NCBI RefSeq assembly: GCF_026262505.1
Contig: NC_067206.1
Span: 28,101,896-28,165,895 of the forward strand
Length of the DNA stretch: 64,000 bases
Source of the DNA: Trichomonas vaginalis G3
Lineage: Eukaryota > Parabasalia > Trichomonadida > Trichomonadidae
Direction of reading: 5' to 3'
Below, one piece after another: positions 18,478-28,476 of this stretch. The notes below the pieces were generated by a model. The model saw only the letters and a list, made by a program, of their open reading frames with translations, searched no databases and was not told the DNA's origin. The first letter of the stretch is position 1. Each line of letters starts with the position of its first letter. A program made the position numbers and the translations under genes.

Positions 18478-19305
18478 ATGTCAACATCAGAGAACACAAC
18501 AACTGCTATCGTTCATGAAGCCATAAATGAAGAATACGAGTACATACAATATAACAAACAATTGAGACTCATTCGTTCTGTCAAAGACGACATGTACCAA
18601 ATGCAAAGTATAATGAATGCTCTTCGTTCTACAAAGCAAGCATATCATTGGTTTGAAAACCAACAGGCAAAAGAACTTTTAGAAGAATTTCCTCATATGA
18701 TTGCTTCCCTCGGAAAACCGAGGGAAGAGATTCCGTACGAAAATCGTAAAAATTTGGCTCCTGGTTTGAAAGGATATTATGTTCATAGACTTTTAGTAAA
18801 CGCTGTAGCAATGTGGGCTTCACCTCGTTACGCTTGTTATATTTTCATGATGTTAGATGAACTATATAAAGCAGAACGCGAACAGATGGAAAAGAAACTT
18901 CAAGCAAAAGATGAAGTCATTGAATCCAAAGACAAAAGCATTCAGAAAAGAATACCACGTTCGGTACCAAAAGGAAAGGAAAAGAGTTATAAGTATATGA
19001 TTTATACTGAAGAGATGGAAAATGAAGAAGATAAAGATATGGTTATGTTGCATTTAGTGAGAAGAAACAACAAAAGCTTTTACGACCTTGCTAAGATTTA
19101 CAAATCTGACAGAAACTGGTTCTATCGTGAAAACTTACCGATTTCAATGACACCGAATGAGCAAATAAAGGAAATTGTCAAAAATACTCTTCCTCAAACA
19201 CACTATGACATCAAAGGTTGCACAATACTTACATTCAAAGAAGACTTAACATTACTGAAGGAAAAAATAACAGAATATTTCGATAACTTCAAAGAGGAAG
19301 AATGA
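18478..19305 (+). CDS. KilA-N domain protein with C-terminal DUF3627-like region
   Basis: 275 aa, looks whole. KilA-N core (APGLKGYYVHRLLVNAVAMW, ASPRYACYIF) in the first half, then a charged coiled coil (REQMEKKLQAKDEVIESKD) and a C-terminal region (YKYMIYTEEMENEED...LVRRNNKSFYDL) resembling the DUF3627-type domain that follows KilA-N in large DNA viruses. Presumed DNA-binding accessory protein. A 10-bp-stem hairpin lies at 18,704-18,727. Confidence 0.75.
   Translation: MSTSENTTTAIVHEAINEEYEYIQYNKQLRLIRSVKDDMYQMQSIMNALRSTKQAYHWFENQQAKELLEEFPHMIASLGKPREEIPYENRKNLAPGLKGYYVHRLLVNAVAMWASPRYACYIFMMLDELYKAEREQMEKKLQAKDEVIESKDKSIQKRIPRSVPKGKEKSYKYMIYTEEMENEEDKDMVMLHLVRRNNKSFYDLAKIYKSDRNWFYRENLPISMTPNEQIKEIVKNTLPQTHYDIKGCTILTFKEDLTLLKEKITEYFDNFKEEE
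18704..18727. repeat. 10-bp stem hairpin in KilA-N gene
   Basis: CTTCCCTCGG-AAAA-CCGAGGGAAG, perfect stem, encoding residues ASLGKPREE just before the KilA-N core. Confidence 0.8.
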
Positions 19306-19348
19306 AGTCACGACAACATTAACGAAGAGAGAATGAGGTGAAAAAACA

Positions 19349-19378
19349 GACCCAAAGGGTCAGAGCCGCAAAGCGGCT
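19349..19378. repeat. Paired GC hairpin 7 (3' of KilA-N)
   Basis: GACCC-AAA-GGGTC, then AGCCGC-AAA-GCGGCT, with the same CAGA/AGA spacers as 12,051. It lies within a border module downstream of the stop codon. Confidence 0.85.
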
Positions 19379-19417
19379 AGGTGAAATCTCACCTCTTCAC
19401 CAAAAATATATTTTTGC

Positions 19418-19891
19418 TTAAATGACGTCAGGGTCAATTTCTTCAACCATTTCACTTCCTTCGTCAATGTCAATAGAAGCTTCTTCAACCTTTGGTAAGA
19501 ATTTCTGTATAACATCTTTGTTCGTTATTGTCTTCAGAGATGAAGGATAATATTTCACATTTGTTTCACCCTTCTTATATTCTTTCTGTTCGGAAAGATT
19601 CATAGCAATACTGAAGAAGTCAATGTTGGAGTTCTTTATGACAGTATAATGAGTATCTTTGACATTCACGAAGAAACTCTTTTGTTTCAAAACTACTGCT
19701 AACTCTTGTGAAGTATAACGTTTGCGGTCAATGACAATAGCTAATGGTCTGACATACTGACCAAACTTAGATTCTTTCACAAACTTCTTGTTAAAGATAA
19801 CATTGACGTTTGAAGCATTATTGAACTCATTCTTGATGGCAGTAGCGAGAGCATTGTATGAAAAGAACTTGCAATCTTGCATGTGTTTCAT
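19418..19891 (-). CDS. 157-aa hypothetical Maverick protein
   Basis: MKHMQDCKFFSYNALATAIK..., mixed alpha/beta, with an acidic C-terminus (EEASIDIDEGSEMVEEIDPD). No domain recognised. Divergent from PolB with about 90 bp between; TTTTTATTTTAATG overlaps its start. Confidence 0.55.
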   Translation of the reverse strand: MKHMQDCKFFSYNALATAIKNEFNNASNVNVIFNKKFVKESKFGQYVRPLAIVIDRKRYTSQELAVVLKQKSFFVNVKDTHYTVIKNSNIDFFSIAMNLSEQKEYKKGETNVKYYPSSLKTITNKDVIQKFLPKVEEASIDIDEGSEMVEEIDPDVI

Positions 19892-19981
19892 TAAAATAAA
19901 AATATTAAATTATTTTGAAAAATAACTTAAAAAAATCTAATCTAATTTTTTCAAAAATATTTTTTTTATTTCCTACTAAAG

Positions 19982-22900
19982 ATGTATCGGAAGTTGTCTA
20001 AGTTAGAACACTCGGAAATAAAACAACTTCTTACAGAAGCTAACATAGATGTTGCAAAACATTACGCAACAAACAAAAAGGCACTCGCTGACATCCTCAA
20101 TGACTATAATGGTGAAATAACTTATGATAGAATTCATGATTACATTAATAACAAAACATTTCCTTTAAATGACGTTGCTATTGACTTATATCATAGACGT
20201 TCAATACCTCATGAAGTAAGAAGAGAAATGTTTGACATAACAAAGCCGCATGACGGCGCGGGCGTAGCCCATGCGAACGTTGGTGAAACAAGAAGAAGAG
20301 ACGACACACTGAAACAACAGAGAAGAGAGATGTTTAAAAGTGCTATAGAACAAGTTCGTAAAGCTAACGATGTCATTCGTTCCATTGACGACAAACCAAA
20401 AGAAGGTGAGAGATGGTTAAAGAAAGATGAAGAAAATAGGAAGAGGAATGTGAAGTCAGGCAATAGACTCATTGACTTTAACATCGAAGCTTTAGATGAA
20501 CCAAACAGAGACTACTTACACAAACATTTCGGTAAGGTTTTCATGAGACTCTTAGAGAAAATTAAAATAAATTCGCAACAAAGATGGATGGTATGTTATA
20601 AACTTGGTGGAAAGTATGAATGTTCTACGTTAAACCTCAATAATATTGGAACATTACTACATCAGCTCTTGAAGGAGAACTTTATATCAGAGATAGAAGC
20701 AAATGCTGCAGGTATTGTTGAAATGCACTATGACTTCTTCTTGACAAACATAAAGAATCTTACCGAAATAAAGATGTATGATTTAACAGAATATGAAGGC
20801 TTAACGATGTCAGATGTAAAGAAAGGCAAACCAAAAAAGAGACCATATAGAGATGAAAGCACACTGACAAATGACCAGAAAGCCATTTTGGAAGCTCTTA
20901 AGCAAACAGGAAACCCAGCACTTATAGAAAGCTTTTGGAAAGATAATGGTGAAAAGAAGTTTTATAAGAAGAGAAGCGGTCAGTTCTGGAAGTATCTTTG
21001 CACATTACCTATAAATCTTGAACGCTACCAAATCTTCAATGAACTGAACAAAAGAACTGCAACACTTATGACAGAGACAATTGTTCGTTTATGCTTGCAT
21101 TCAGGCTGGAGTAAATGAAGAAACTATTGACCACATGAGAGAAGTCATTCGTGTTAGAGACTTTCCTCAAAGTAAAGTACAAGAAATTTCTGACGCAACA
21201 GGTATAGCATTTAATGTTACCATTGGTTATTTCAATGACTCAAGACATAATGAAATAAAGAGATACATACCAAAAGAATGCGAAACTGTTAGAACTATTG
21301 ACTTACTTCTTGTTGAAGACCACTACATGCTAAATGAAAGATTACCAATGACAACATATTTCATTCGAAACTATATAGAAATCTTGAAGGAGTGTGGTGG
21401 AATGAACATTGAGAAACAGATGAAGATTTATACAAAGAGAGAAGATAAATATGTAGTTCGTTATGATAGAACAACACCGTTATGGGATGTTATGAAAACA
21501 TTGTGGGAGTGCAAATATTTCGAACCTATTTCTTATGGAGAACTTTTCACATATACTACTGACTTATATAAACAGAACCTTGCACCATTTAAAGATTTGA
21601 CATATGCTCCAAAGTATTGTGTACAACTGAAGAAGAAAGCAGAGTCAAAAGAAGTAAATAAAGCTAAATGTAAATTCATTCCTGAGCACGTTTTCTTTGC
21701 TGACTTTGAGTGTAGTACGGATGGCTTTCATAAAGCTTTTAACATCTGTTATGACAGTGAAGATGGTTCAGTTAGTGAAAGTATTTGGGGTCAAAACTGT
21801 GCAACAGAATTTTTGGAAAGACTTCCTGACAAGAGTTTAATATATTTCCATAACCTCAGTTATGACATAAACTTCATCTTAAGACACATGACAGAAGTGA
21901 AAGGAACTCCCATCATTAAAGGTTCACGAACAATGCAAATAACTGGTTATATAAAGGACGGGCAATTATTATAAAAGACTCTTACAGTGTTATAAATAAG
22001 AAGCTTAAACTATTTCCTGCTATGTTTAACTTACAAACAGGACCGAAAGAAGTATTTCCATATAACTACTACAGCAGTGTTTTGTTAGCAAATGACAACA
22101 GAACTGGTGTCATTTCTGAAGCATGTAAGTTTATCCATGATGCAGATACATTTATGAAGAACATAGATTCCATCAAAGGTTGCAGAATAGATGAAAACCA
22201 CTTCGACTTAGAAAAATATAGCACGTTTTACTGCAAACAAGATGTAAGAATTTTAAGAGAAGGTTTTGTAAAGTTCCGCAATGACTTATTGAAAGAGTTT
22301 GATTTAAACGTTTATGACTACGTTAGTATTTGTTCTATTGCTAACAAATTGTTTGAGAACAGAGTATACTTCCCGAATGGAAATCTTTATGACCTCTCAA
22401 ATAAACCAAGAGAATTTATTTCGAGATGCATTCAAGGTGGAAGATGTATGTTGTCAGATAACATGAAACAAAAGAGCAAAAAGAAACTCATTGCTGACTT
22501 AGACACTATTTCATTATATCCTTCAGCTATAGCAAGACTTTATACTTTAGAAGGTATTCCAAAAGTATTGAAGGAAGAAATGTTAAGCACAGAGTATCTC
22601 ATGAGACATTTATTCGATGACGACCAAAAGGAACCCATTGGTGAAAAGTTTATGTCTGGCTTCTTTGTTCTCATTAAGATAACAGAGATTGGTATACCCA
22701 GACACTTTCATTTAATAGTTTGCGACCCTGAACTAAATCCAGAACTTAACGTTCCAAGAAGTTCAAACACTTGCTGTCTCATGTATGTTGACCATATAAC
22801 ATTACAAGACCTCATAAAATATCAAGGTGTCAAATGTGAAGTGTTGCAAGGATACTATTACGATGGAAACAGAGATATGAGAATAAGAGATGAAGTAAAG

Positions 22901-23757
22901 AAGTTGTTTGAGTTAAGGTTAAAGTATAAGAAAGAAGGAAACCCTTACAAGAAATTATAAAACTCATTCTGAACAGCATTTATGGCAAAACTATTCTATC
23001 TCCTATTGAGTCAAAAATAACCATAGTAAATGACAAAGATGCTATAAGATATGCTATAAGAAATTACAACCATATAGTGAAGTTCGAAGGTTTGGATGGT
23101 TCAGATAAAACTATTTTCAAGCTAACGAAAAGCATTTGCAGACACTTTAACTTCTGTCCACTTGGTGTTAATATTCTGTCTATGTCAAAACGTATTATGA
23201 ATGAAGTATTCTGTACTGCAGAGGACATGGGACTTCAAATCTTTTACCAGGATACCGACAGTATGCACTTATATAATGAAGACATCCCAAAGCTTGCAGC
23301 AGAGTTTAAGAAGAGATATGGTCGCGAACTTATAGGAAAGAACCTTGGTCAATTTCATAGCGACTTTGCAGAAATAACACCTGGAAAACAAAGTTTAGCT
23401 TATAAAAGTATTTTCTGTGGAAAGAAGACCTACATAGACTTACTCACTAACGATTTAAATGAAGTTGCATTTCACTGCAGAATGAAAGGCGTGAAGCAAG
23501 ATGTTATTGCTTTAACCGCTAATGAAATGTTTCCTGAAGCTATACAATGCTATTACAATGAAGATAAGAACATTCACATACCTGTTGGAACATATGACAA
23601 AGACTCTGAGTTCAGTTTAATGAAACTTTACAAAGCACTTTATGATGGTCAAGAGATTGCATTCGACTTATGTAAGTCATGTCAACCTTGCTTTGCTGAA
23701 AAGTTCAACTTTTCAATAACGACTAAAACAAGCTTTATTCGTAAGTTGAAGTTCTGA
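19982..23757 (+). pseudogene. Protein-primed DNA polymerase B of inner element, broken
   Basis: A charged N-terminal region precedes the exonuclease motifs FFADFECSTDGF (about 21.7 kb), YFHNLSYDINFIL (about 21.85 kb) and YCKQDVRILREGF (about 22.2 kb), and the polymerase motifs DLDTISLYPS (about 22.5 kb) and YQDTDSMHL (about 23.26 kb). This is the order of family B polymerases that use a protein primer. Broken about three times. A paired hairpin lies in the N-terminal region (20,245-20,270) and another just after the stop (23,764-23,788). Confidence 0.9.
20245..20270. repeat. Paired GC hairpin 8 (in PolB N-terminal region)
   Basis: GCCG-CATGA-CGGC, then GGGC-GTA-GCCC followed by ATG. Matches the reverse complement of the 16,241/23,764 units. 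Confidence 0.8.
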
Positions 23758-23763
23758 GGTCAT

Positions 23764-23788
23764 GGGCTTCGCCCTTGCCGCTAGCGGC
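23764..23788. repeat. Paired GC hairpin 9 (3' of PolB)
   Basis: GGGC-TTC-GCCC, TT, GCCGCTAGCGGC, then TTATTTTT; seven bases after the PolB stop. Same as 16,241-16,265. Confidence 0.9.
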
Positions 23789-23865
23789 TTATTTTTGTCA
23801 GCAATGAGGTCATTCGTGATAAAAATAAAGCTAGCGTAGATTTTACAATACTGCGATGGTAGAGT

Positions 23866-24698
23866 TTAAGAGTTGTGCTTCAATGTAGAGACAGTCCTTC
23901 CATCTGGAGGCAAGAACACTGGACATTTATGGTCATGAGTGGAGAACATGTCTATCCAAAACTCACGATTGAAGCCAGTTAATTTATAGTATTTAGGGTT
24001 AGGAAGTGGTGAAGTTCTTGTATGACCAATGAACTCATTTTCAACTCCTTTGGCTATATTAGAGTAAAGTATTGCTTGCTTTCTATCCAAATGCCAGGTG
24101 TTACAATCTTTGAAAATTCATTTTTCCTCGGAAGCATTGCATCATAATTGAAAACATTCTTAAAATCATCACTTGGTTCGGAGATTTGAAATCTTATACG
24201 TAATGGATTTTCTTTCTTTTTAGCGACTTCATTGAATGGTGAGAATACAATGAATTGACAGTCATGAGTTCCATCTTCATTTTCATTAAATTCATAATGA
24301 AAGTCTATAAGTTGTGGCTGACTACCTTCTTCTTTCAGTTGTGCAAGAAACTCACGTAAAGGCTGTAAAGTTTGTACTTCAATGTTGAACTTTTTCTCGA
24401 ACATCTCATTAAATGAAATCATACATTGCAACAATGTTGTATCGTCTTTAAAGTATTTGTATATGTGAATGTTTTGGGCGCTTAAAGACTGTTCGTCATT
24501 TTCTATCTCGACTTGAAGTATAAAGTCAACCTTTCTGAAAGCACGTGTTATATACATAGATGTTATGCCAATGTACTTCTCTTCATTTATGTTCACAATC
24601 CAGTCTGTTGGAAACTTAAACGTTACTCTGTTCCCCTTTATTTTGACGTCAGGGTTTTCACTACTGAACGCAACAGATAAAGGTATTTGTCTATACAT
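23866..24698 (-). pseudogene. Penton-like minor capsid protein candidate, broken
   Basis: N-terminus with FKFPTDWIVNINEEKYIGIT, the equivalent of YRFDYPIRWLQ...AIGFRRV in the other three family members. The C-terminal end reads FNREFWIDMFSTHDHKCPVF, in the place of FSDFQVWFTTNGVQHIIPLY. About one break. The promoter TTTTTATCCGAACTAAATG precedes the start. Second penton-like gene of the inner element. Confidence 0.5.
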
Positions 24699-24722
24699 TT
24701 AGTTCGGATAAAAATAAACCAT

Positions 24723-24923
24723 TTACTCTTTCTTTGCTTCAGCTTCTTTAGCTTTTGCTTCTTCTCTAGCTTTTTTCGCCAGCAAACGTGGGTTCTTCTG
24801 TCTTCCAGCAGCTAATGCAGCTAGTTGTTTTTCACTAAGTTTTCTCTTTGGTCTCTCTGGCTTTTGTTCTTGTTTTTGTTCCTTCAGTTCGGATAAAATT
24901 TGCTCGCGAATTTCTTTCTTCAA
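24723..24923 (-). CDS. Small basic Maverick protein
   Basis: About 66 residues, Lys/Glu/Ala-rich (RPKRKLSEKQLAALAAGRQK). Likely helical and nucleic-acid binding by composition only. No ATG at the 5' end of the open frame; coding-like sequence continues to about 24,980, so the start is uncertain. Confidence 0.4.
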   Translation of the reverse strand: MKKEIREQILSELKEQKQEQKPERPKRKLSEKQLAALAAGRQKNPRLLAKKAREEAKAKEAEAKKE

Positions 24924-25021
24924 TGCTTCAACATCTATGACCCTTGGGTCTTGTCCGTAGGGCTTGTCTGAGTCATTTGACTGCAGATAAAAAACTAAAT
25001 TAAAACTTTAACCGATGTAAA

Positions 25022-25455
25022 ATGAGCTTGTCAAAATCAGAGCGAGAGTCTATTATATTAAATGACGCAAGAGGAATACAACATCCTTTCTATTACGTAA
25101 GTCAGAGTAAAGATGGTAAAATATACGTAAGAAAAAGAAAGGTTCCATTAGCGAATGCAGAGAGCGACAACATTAAGGTGCATGGCAAGGGTGAAGTCCA
25201 CGAAGCCCATATAAAACCTTCTGTTCAAACTGAAAAGTCAATAGAACAGAAGAAAAGAAGCCAGATGTACTTTCAATAACGAACCAAGAGCTTATTGCAA
25301 AGTTCGTGAATTTCATTGAAAAACAAACCGAGTCAAAGAACCCTGACCCGCCAGTGAAAGAAGTTGAGACAAAAGAGAATGTACAGTTCATTGAAAATGT
25401 CAAGAAACAACTTCCACCACGAATGCCAAGAAGAAGAGTGAGAATAATGAAGTAA
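25022..25455 (+). pseudogene. Small basic protein, YYV..KDG family, probably broken once
   Basis: N-terminal motif FYYVSQSKDGKIYVRKRK is shared with 27,580 (FYVHTMKDGRVQFRKIK) and 29,489 (YKVTFHKNGTASISKKK). Downstream coding-like sequence ends in a basic tail. A degenerate GGGTGAAGTCC...GAAGCCC segment near 25,189-25,209 may be a decayed paired hairpin. Located directly upstream of the capsid gene, so perhaps a virion component. Confidence 0.45.
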
Positions 25456-25482
25456 ATAGATATTTTTATCTGAAGTAAATAC

Positions 25483-27048
25483 ATGCAGAACGAACAGTTA
25501 AACGAATTTACTCCAGCAGAGCATATTCATCAGATTCGCTCATATTTCGATATCATAGACAATGCAGTTCAAATTGGTGACACTAATAGAAAATATTCTG
25601 ACGCAAAGATTCCATCACAACCTGGAACTGCTAAAGATAACACATGGGTAACATTCAATCTCTCACCTCCTGGTGAAAATATGTTGGACCTTTACAATAC
25701 ATTCATTACGTATAAAATGGAAGGTCAATTTATTGTAGATAAAGAAATTGGTTCAGGTTCCAATAAAACAAACCCACCAGGATTTTGGATTGGTTTCGAT
25801 GACGCTTTCTATGCAGTTGCTGGATATCAAATCCTTGCAAATGGTCGTATCGTATATTCTCAAGACAACGCAAGAGAAGAAGCATATATAACTTCAAACT
25901 CACAAACTACCGAACAAATAAAGAAAGTAGATGTTTTCTCAAAGACTCGACATGAAGATGTATGGAGTCATTCGGGAACATGCAGAACAGGACAAATTGT
26001 TAGTGGTCCAATTACAGCAGGAAAATCATTTGATTTTAAGCTTCGTTTAAGAATTCCTGTTAGAAGATTCCTTCCATTAGAAGCTATTCGATTTATTCCA
26101 GCTTTTGCAGGAAACATTCAGCTTAAAGTAAAGTTCAGTAGCGACGCCTTACAATGCACATCTATATCTGTAAATGATATCATTGCTTTCAATCCAACTC
26201 TTAAAGTTGCATTTGCTTCAGATTCAAATCCACCGACAAATAAATTTGTTCCATGGAATGAACCATTCACTATGATAACGAAGGCAGTAGAAGCTAGTGG
26301 AACAGTTACTATTACAACTGTAACCCAGCAACTATTTCGAACAAAGATGGATTTTAATGAATGTTTCATTCATCCAAAGTCATTCTCTTTAGACCCTAAC
26401 ATTTATACAGAACTTGTAGAACATTATACAAACGAGGCTTTATGTTTTCCTGTTAAAGTTATGGATTGGATTCCTATGGACGGTTCATTCTCAAAGAATA
26501 CAGATAGTTCAAGTGCAACATTTACAGCAGCTTATACGCCTATTAATGTTAAAAGTATTTGGGCACTATTTAGAAAGAAAGACAACTATTATGTTAATTT
26601 TGAGAACCCTAAGTTTAAATATCTTCAGCTTTCCATGGGAGCTTATGGAAATATGCCTGCAGAACCTGAAAAATCATATGGACCTGTATTTTATGAAATG
26701 GTTGCGAACGCTTGCAATACAAACAATGATATGATAGGATTTAATGAAGATGTTATGAGGTCATTGGTGGATGATGGTAGTGTGGAACATAAATGGGATA
26801 GCTATGACAACACACATTTCTTATGTGGTTTTCCAACAGAAGTGGACTTTTGCTTCCAGCAAGGTCAAACATCTACTGCTCCAATAACATACAAATTGTC
26901 TGTTAAAGGACCTATTGAACTAGCAACTGAAAATGTACCAAAGCCACTTATTGGATTTATGAGGGATTGTTGCTTTGCAATACAAGTAAGACAGTCAGGC
27001 ATACCAATAATAAGACTTGACGACTATAACTTAGCACGACGACAGTGA
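25483..27048 (+). CDS. Major capsid protein, double jelly-roll
   Basis: 521 aa, looks whole. Beta-rich throughout, with segments typical of Polinton major capsid proteins such as WVTFNLSPPGENMLDLYNTF, GFDDAFYAVAGYQILANGR and LRIPVRRFLPLEAIRFIPAF. The length fits the family, whose trimers form the capsid facets. Upstream TTTTTATCTGAAGTAAATAC precedes the ATG. The neighbours are small basic and membrane proteins, as in virion gene clusters. Assignment is by family resemblance and context. Confidence 0.75.
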   Translation: MQNEQLNEFTPAEHIHQIRSYFDIIDNAVQIGDTNRKYSDAKIPSQPGTAKDNTWVTFNLSPPGENMLDLYNTFITYKMEGQFIVDKEIGSGSNKTNPPGFWIGFDDAFYAVAGYQILANGRIVYSQDNAREEAYITSNSQTTEQIKKVDVFSKTRHEDVWSHSGTCRTGQIVSGPITAGKSFDFKLRLRIPVRRFLPLEAIRFIPAFAGNIQLKVKFSSDALQCTSISVNDIIAFNPTLKVAFASDSNPPTNKFVPWNEPFTMITKAVEASGTVTITTVTQQLFRTKMDFNECFIHPKSFSLDPNIYTELVEHYTNEALCFPVKVMDWIPMDGSFSKNTDSSSATFTAAYTPINVKSIWALFRKKDNYYVNFENPKFKYLQLSMGAYGNMPAEPEKSYGPVFYEMVANACNTNNDMIGFNEDVMRSLVDDGSVEHKWDSYDNTHFLCGFPTEVDFCFQQGQTSTAPITYKLSVKGPIELATENVPKPLIGFMRDCCFAIQVRQSGIPIIRLDDYNLARRQ

Positions 27049-27085
27049 GGAATAAAGGATGAACGTTTATTTTTAAAGCTTATAA

Positions 27086-27421
27086 ATGAGTTCTTCATCA
27101 AGCTCTCGTGAACCTTCACCATCTATGAAACAAACTTTACCAAACGATTATGGAGCACCTATTGAATATTTCTTACGAGCTGCACAATGGCAAAGAGCAG
27201 TCTCACCAAGGTTAGGTGTTCCACCAGCTCCTGTCAAAAATAGCATTTGGTCAAGTCCTTATATAAGATATGGTCTCCCACTAGGTTTGCTAGCTACAGC
27301 AGGAGCAGTTATGATGTTGAAAAGAAATAAAGCAAATGTTATAAATAATACTGAAGTAGCTGAAGTTAAACAAACTCCACACCTTCGCAAAACCAACGCC
27401 TTCACAAGCAACCTTCAATGA
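27086..27421 (+). CDS. Small membrane protein
   Basis: 111 aa. Ser-rich start (MSSSSSSREPSPSM), one hydrophobic segment (YGLPLGLLATAGAVMML, about residues 70-86) followed by basic residues. Promoter TTTTTAAAGCTTATAAATG. Sequence to about 27,540 is Pro/Thr-rich when translated, so the true 3' end of this fossil gene is not resolved. Possibly a virion membrane-associated protein. Confidence 0.5.
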   Translation: MSSSSSSREPSPSMKQTLPNDYGAPIEYFLRAAQWQRAVSPRLGVPPAPVKNSIWSSPYIRYGLPLGLLATAGAVMMLKRNKANVINNTEVAEVKQTPHLRKTNAFTSNLQ

Positions 27422-27579
27422 CTCCTGAACCTATGGAAGTACAAACTCCTGTTCAAAAGTCAACTCCTAAACCGACTCCAACATTTAAACCAGAACCTAC
27501 TCCTCAAATAAATCGTAAAACTCCTGCGTTTCCTTACTGAAAAAATAACGTTATTTTTATTTTATTTGAACATTTTTAT

Positions 27580-27825
27580 TTGATTGAAATGACGACTAAA
27601 GTCACTGAAGCAATGAAACAAAAGTTTTTGGTAGAATACATTAAATCAGGAGCGGTTCCAGAAGGTTTTTACGTTCATACTATGAAGGATGGTAGAGTTC
27701 AGTTTAGAAAGATAAAGCAACCATTAGATAGAGAAGGAATTTTGAGAAAGATTAAACTTCATGAGGACAACATTGCTGAAACTAAGAAGAAGTTAGAAGA
27801 GTTGGAGAAAGGAAGAGAGTTATAA
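27580..27825 (+). CDS. 81-aa small basic protein, YYV..KDG family
   Basis: MIEMTTKVTEAMKQKFLVEY; motif FYVHTMKDGRVQFRKIK then a helical Glu/Lys tail. The ATG inside the start (MTTKV) is an alternative. Promoter TTTTTATTTGATTGAAATG. The last codons enter the right terminal repeat. Confidence 0.55.
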   Translation: MIEMTTKVTEAMKQKFLVEYIKSGAVPEGFYVHTMKDGRVQFRKIKQPLDREGILRKIKLHEDNIAETKKKLEELEKGREL

Positions 27826-28470
27826 AGCAATGAATTCAACGGGTGAAAAAAGAGGTGAGATTCACCACTTCACCTAAATTTATTTTTGTGCTATGTTTTC
27901 ATACGTGTGAGGGTGGTGATATCATTAATTTTTAAGTTTATTTTTTATTTTATTTTTTTTTATTTGGATGTAAATGACGAAAACTATTGAGATAACAAAC
28001 TACAACGGTCATGAGTTCAAGAATTTGTTCTTCGTTCCTCGTGAAAATACATTCTATCAGATACGAGGGAGAAAGGGTAAAGTTAGTTTGAGCGTTTATG
28101 AAGGAATGAAGAATGGAAAGTTTATACAAGCATACGATACAAACGGTAAACGTGTTTCATTAGCTTTGTCAAAACTTACTAACATTTATTTTGACAGTGA
28201 CTTTGACTCTGACGATTGGAGCGACAGCAGCGATACTGAAGAATATGAACTATTGTGTGAAGCACAGCAATGGGAAGAGTTGCAATACTTTTGTAAGTGA
28301 GAACGTTTATTTTTACAGTAGTAAGGTGAAGTGGTTGGCGGCTTTATAAATATTTAAGGTTAAGTTGGTGTTTGTGTTTGTGTTGTAAAATATACGTTAA
28401 CGGTTTTGTAAAGTGTCAAATTCACAAGTATTGCGTACTAAGGAACGCAGTGCCTCAGTACACGAGACTT
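27809..28470. repeat. Right terminal inverted repeat of inner Maverick
   Basis: Reverse complement of 5,517-6,173. It begins inside the last codons of the 81-aa gene at 27,580 and carries the second copy of the 108-aa gene. Confidence 0.9.
27974..28300 (+). CDS. 108-aa acidic-tailed protein encoded in the right terminal repeat
   Basis: The same protein as at 5,687-6,013, with an acidic Asp/Ser tail. Promoter TTTTTATTTGGATGTAAATG. It ends about 170 bp from the element terminus. Function unknown; expression from both ends is inferred. Confidence 0.75.
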   Translation: MTKTIEITNYNGHEFKNLFFVPRENTFYQIRGRKGKVSLSVYEGMKNGKFIQAYDTNGKRVSLALSKLTNIYFDSDFDSDDWSDSSDTEEYELLCEAQQWEELQYFCK

Positions 28471-28476
28471 GTATAC
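28471..28476. repeat. Candidate 6-bp target site duplication, right
   Basis: GTATAC directly after the right terminus (...CACGAGACTT), matching 5,511-5,516. The next bases belong to the outer PolB gene. Confidence 0.7.

Larger units (their letters stand above)
5517..28470. mobile_element. Inner Maverick/Polinton element nested in the outer element
   Basis: A 22,954-bp element bounded by inverted repeats of about 660 bp and flanked by GTATAC on both sides, matching the 6-bp target duplications known for Mavericks. It holds the family hallmark set: packaging ATPase, major capsid protein, penton-like proteins, protein-primed PolB and retroviral-type integrase, plus a fibre protein and KilA-N genes. 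I see no adenovirus-type cysteine protease, though some small proteins are unassigned. Roughly ten breaks are spread over polymerase, integrase, fibre, one KilA-N and one penton-like gene; capsid and ATPase look whole. The terminal repeats are nearly identical, suggesting a fairly recent insertion or gene conversion between ends. Confidence 0.9.
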
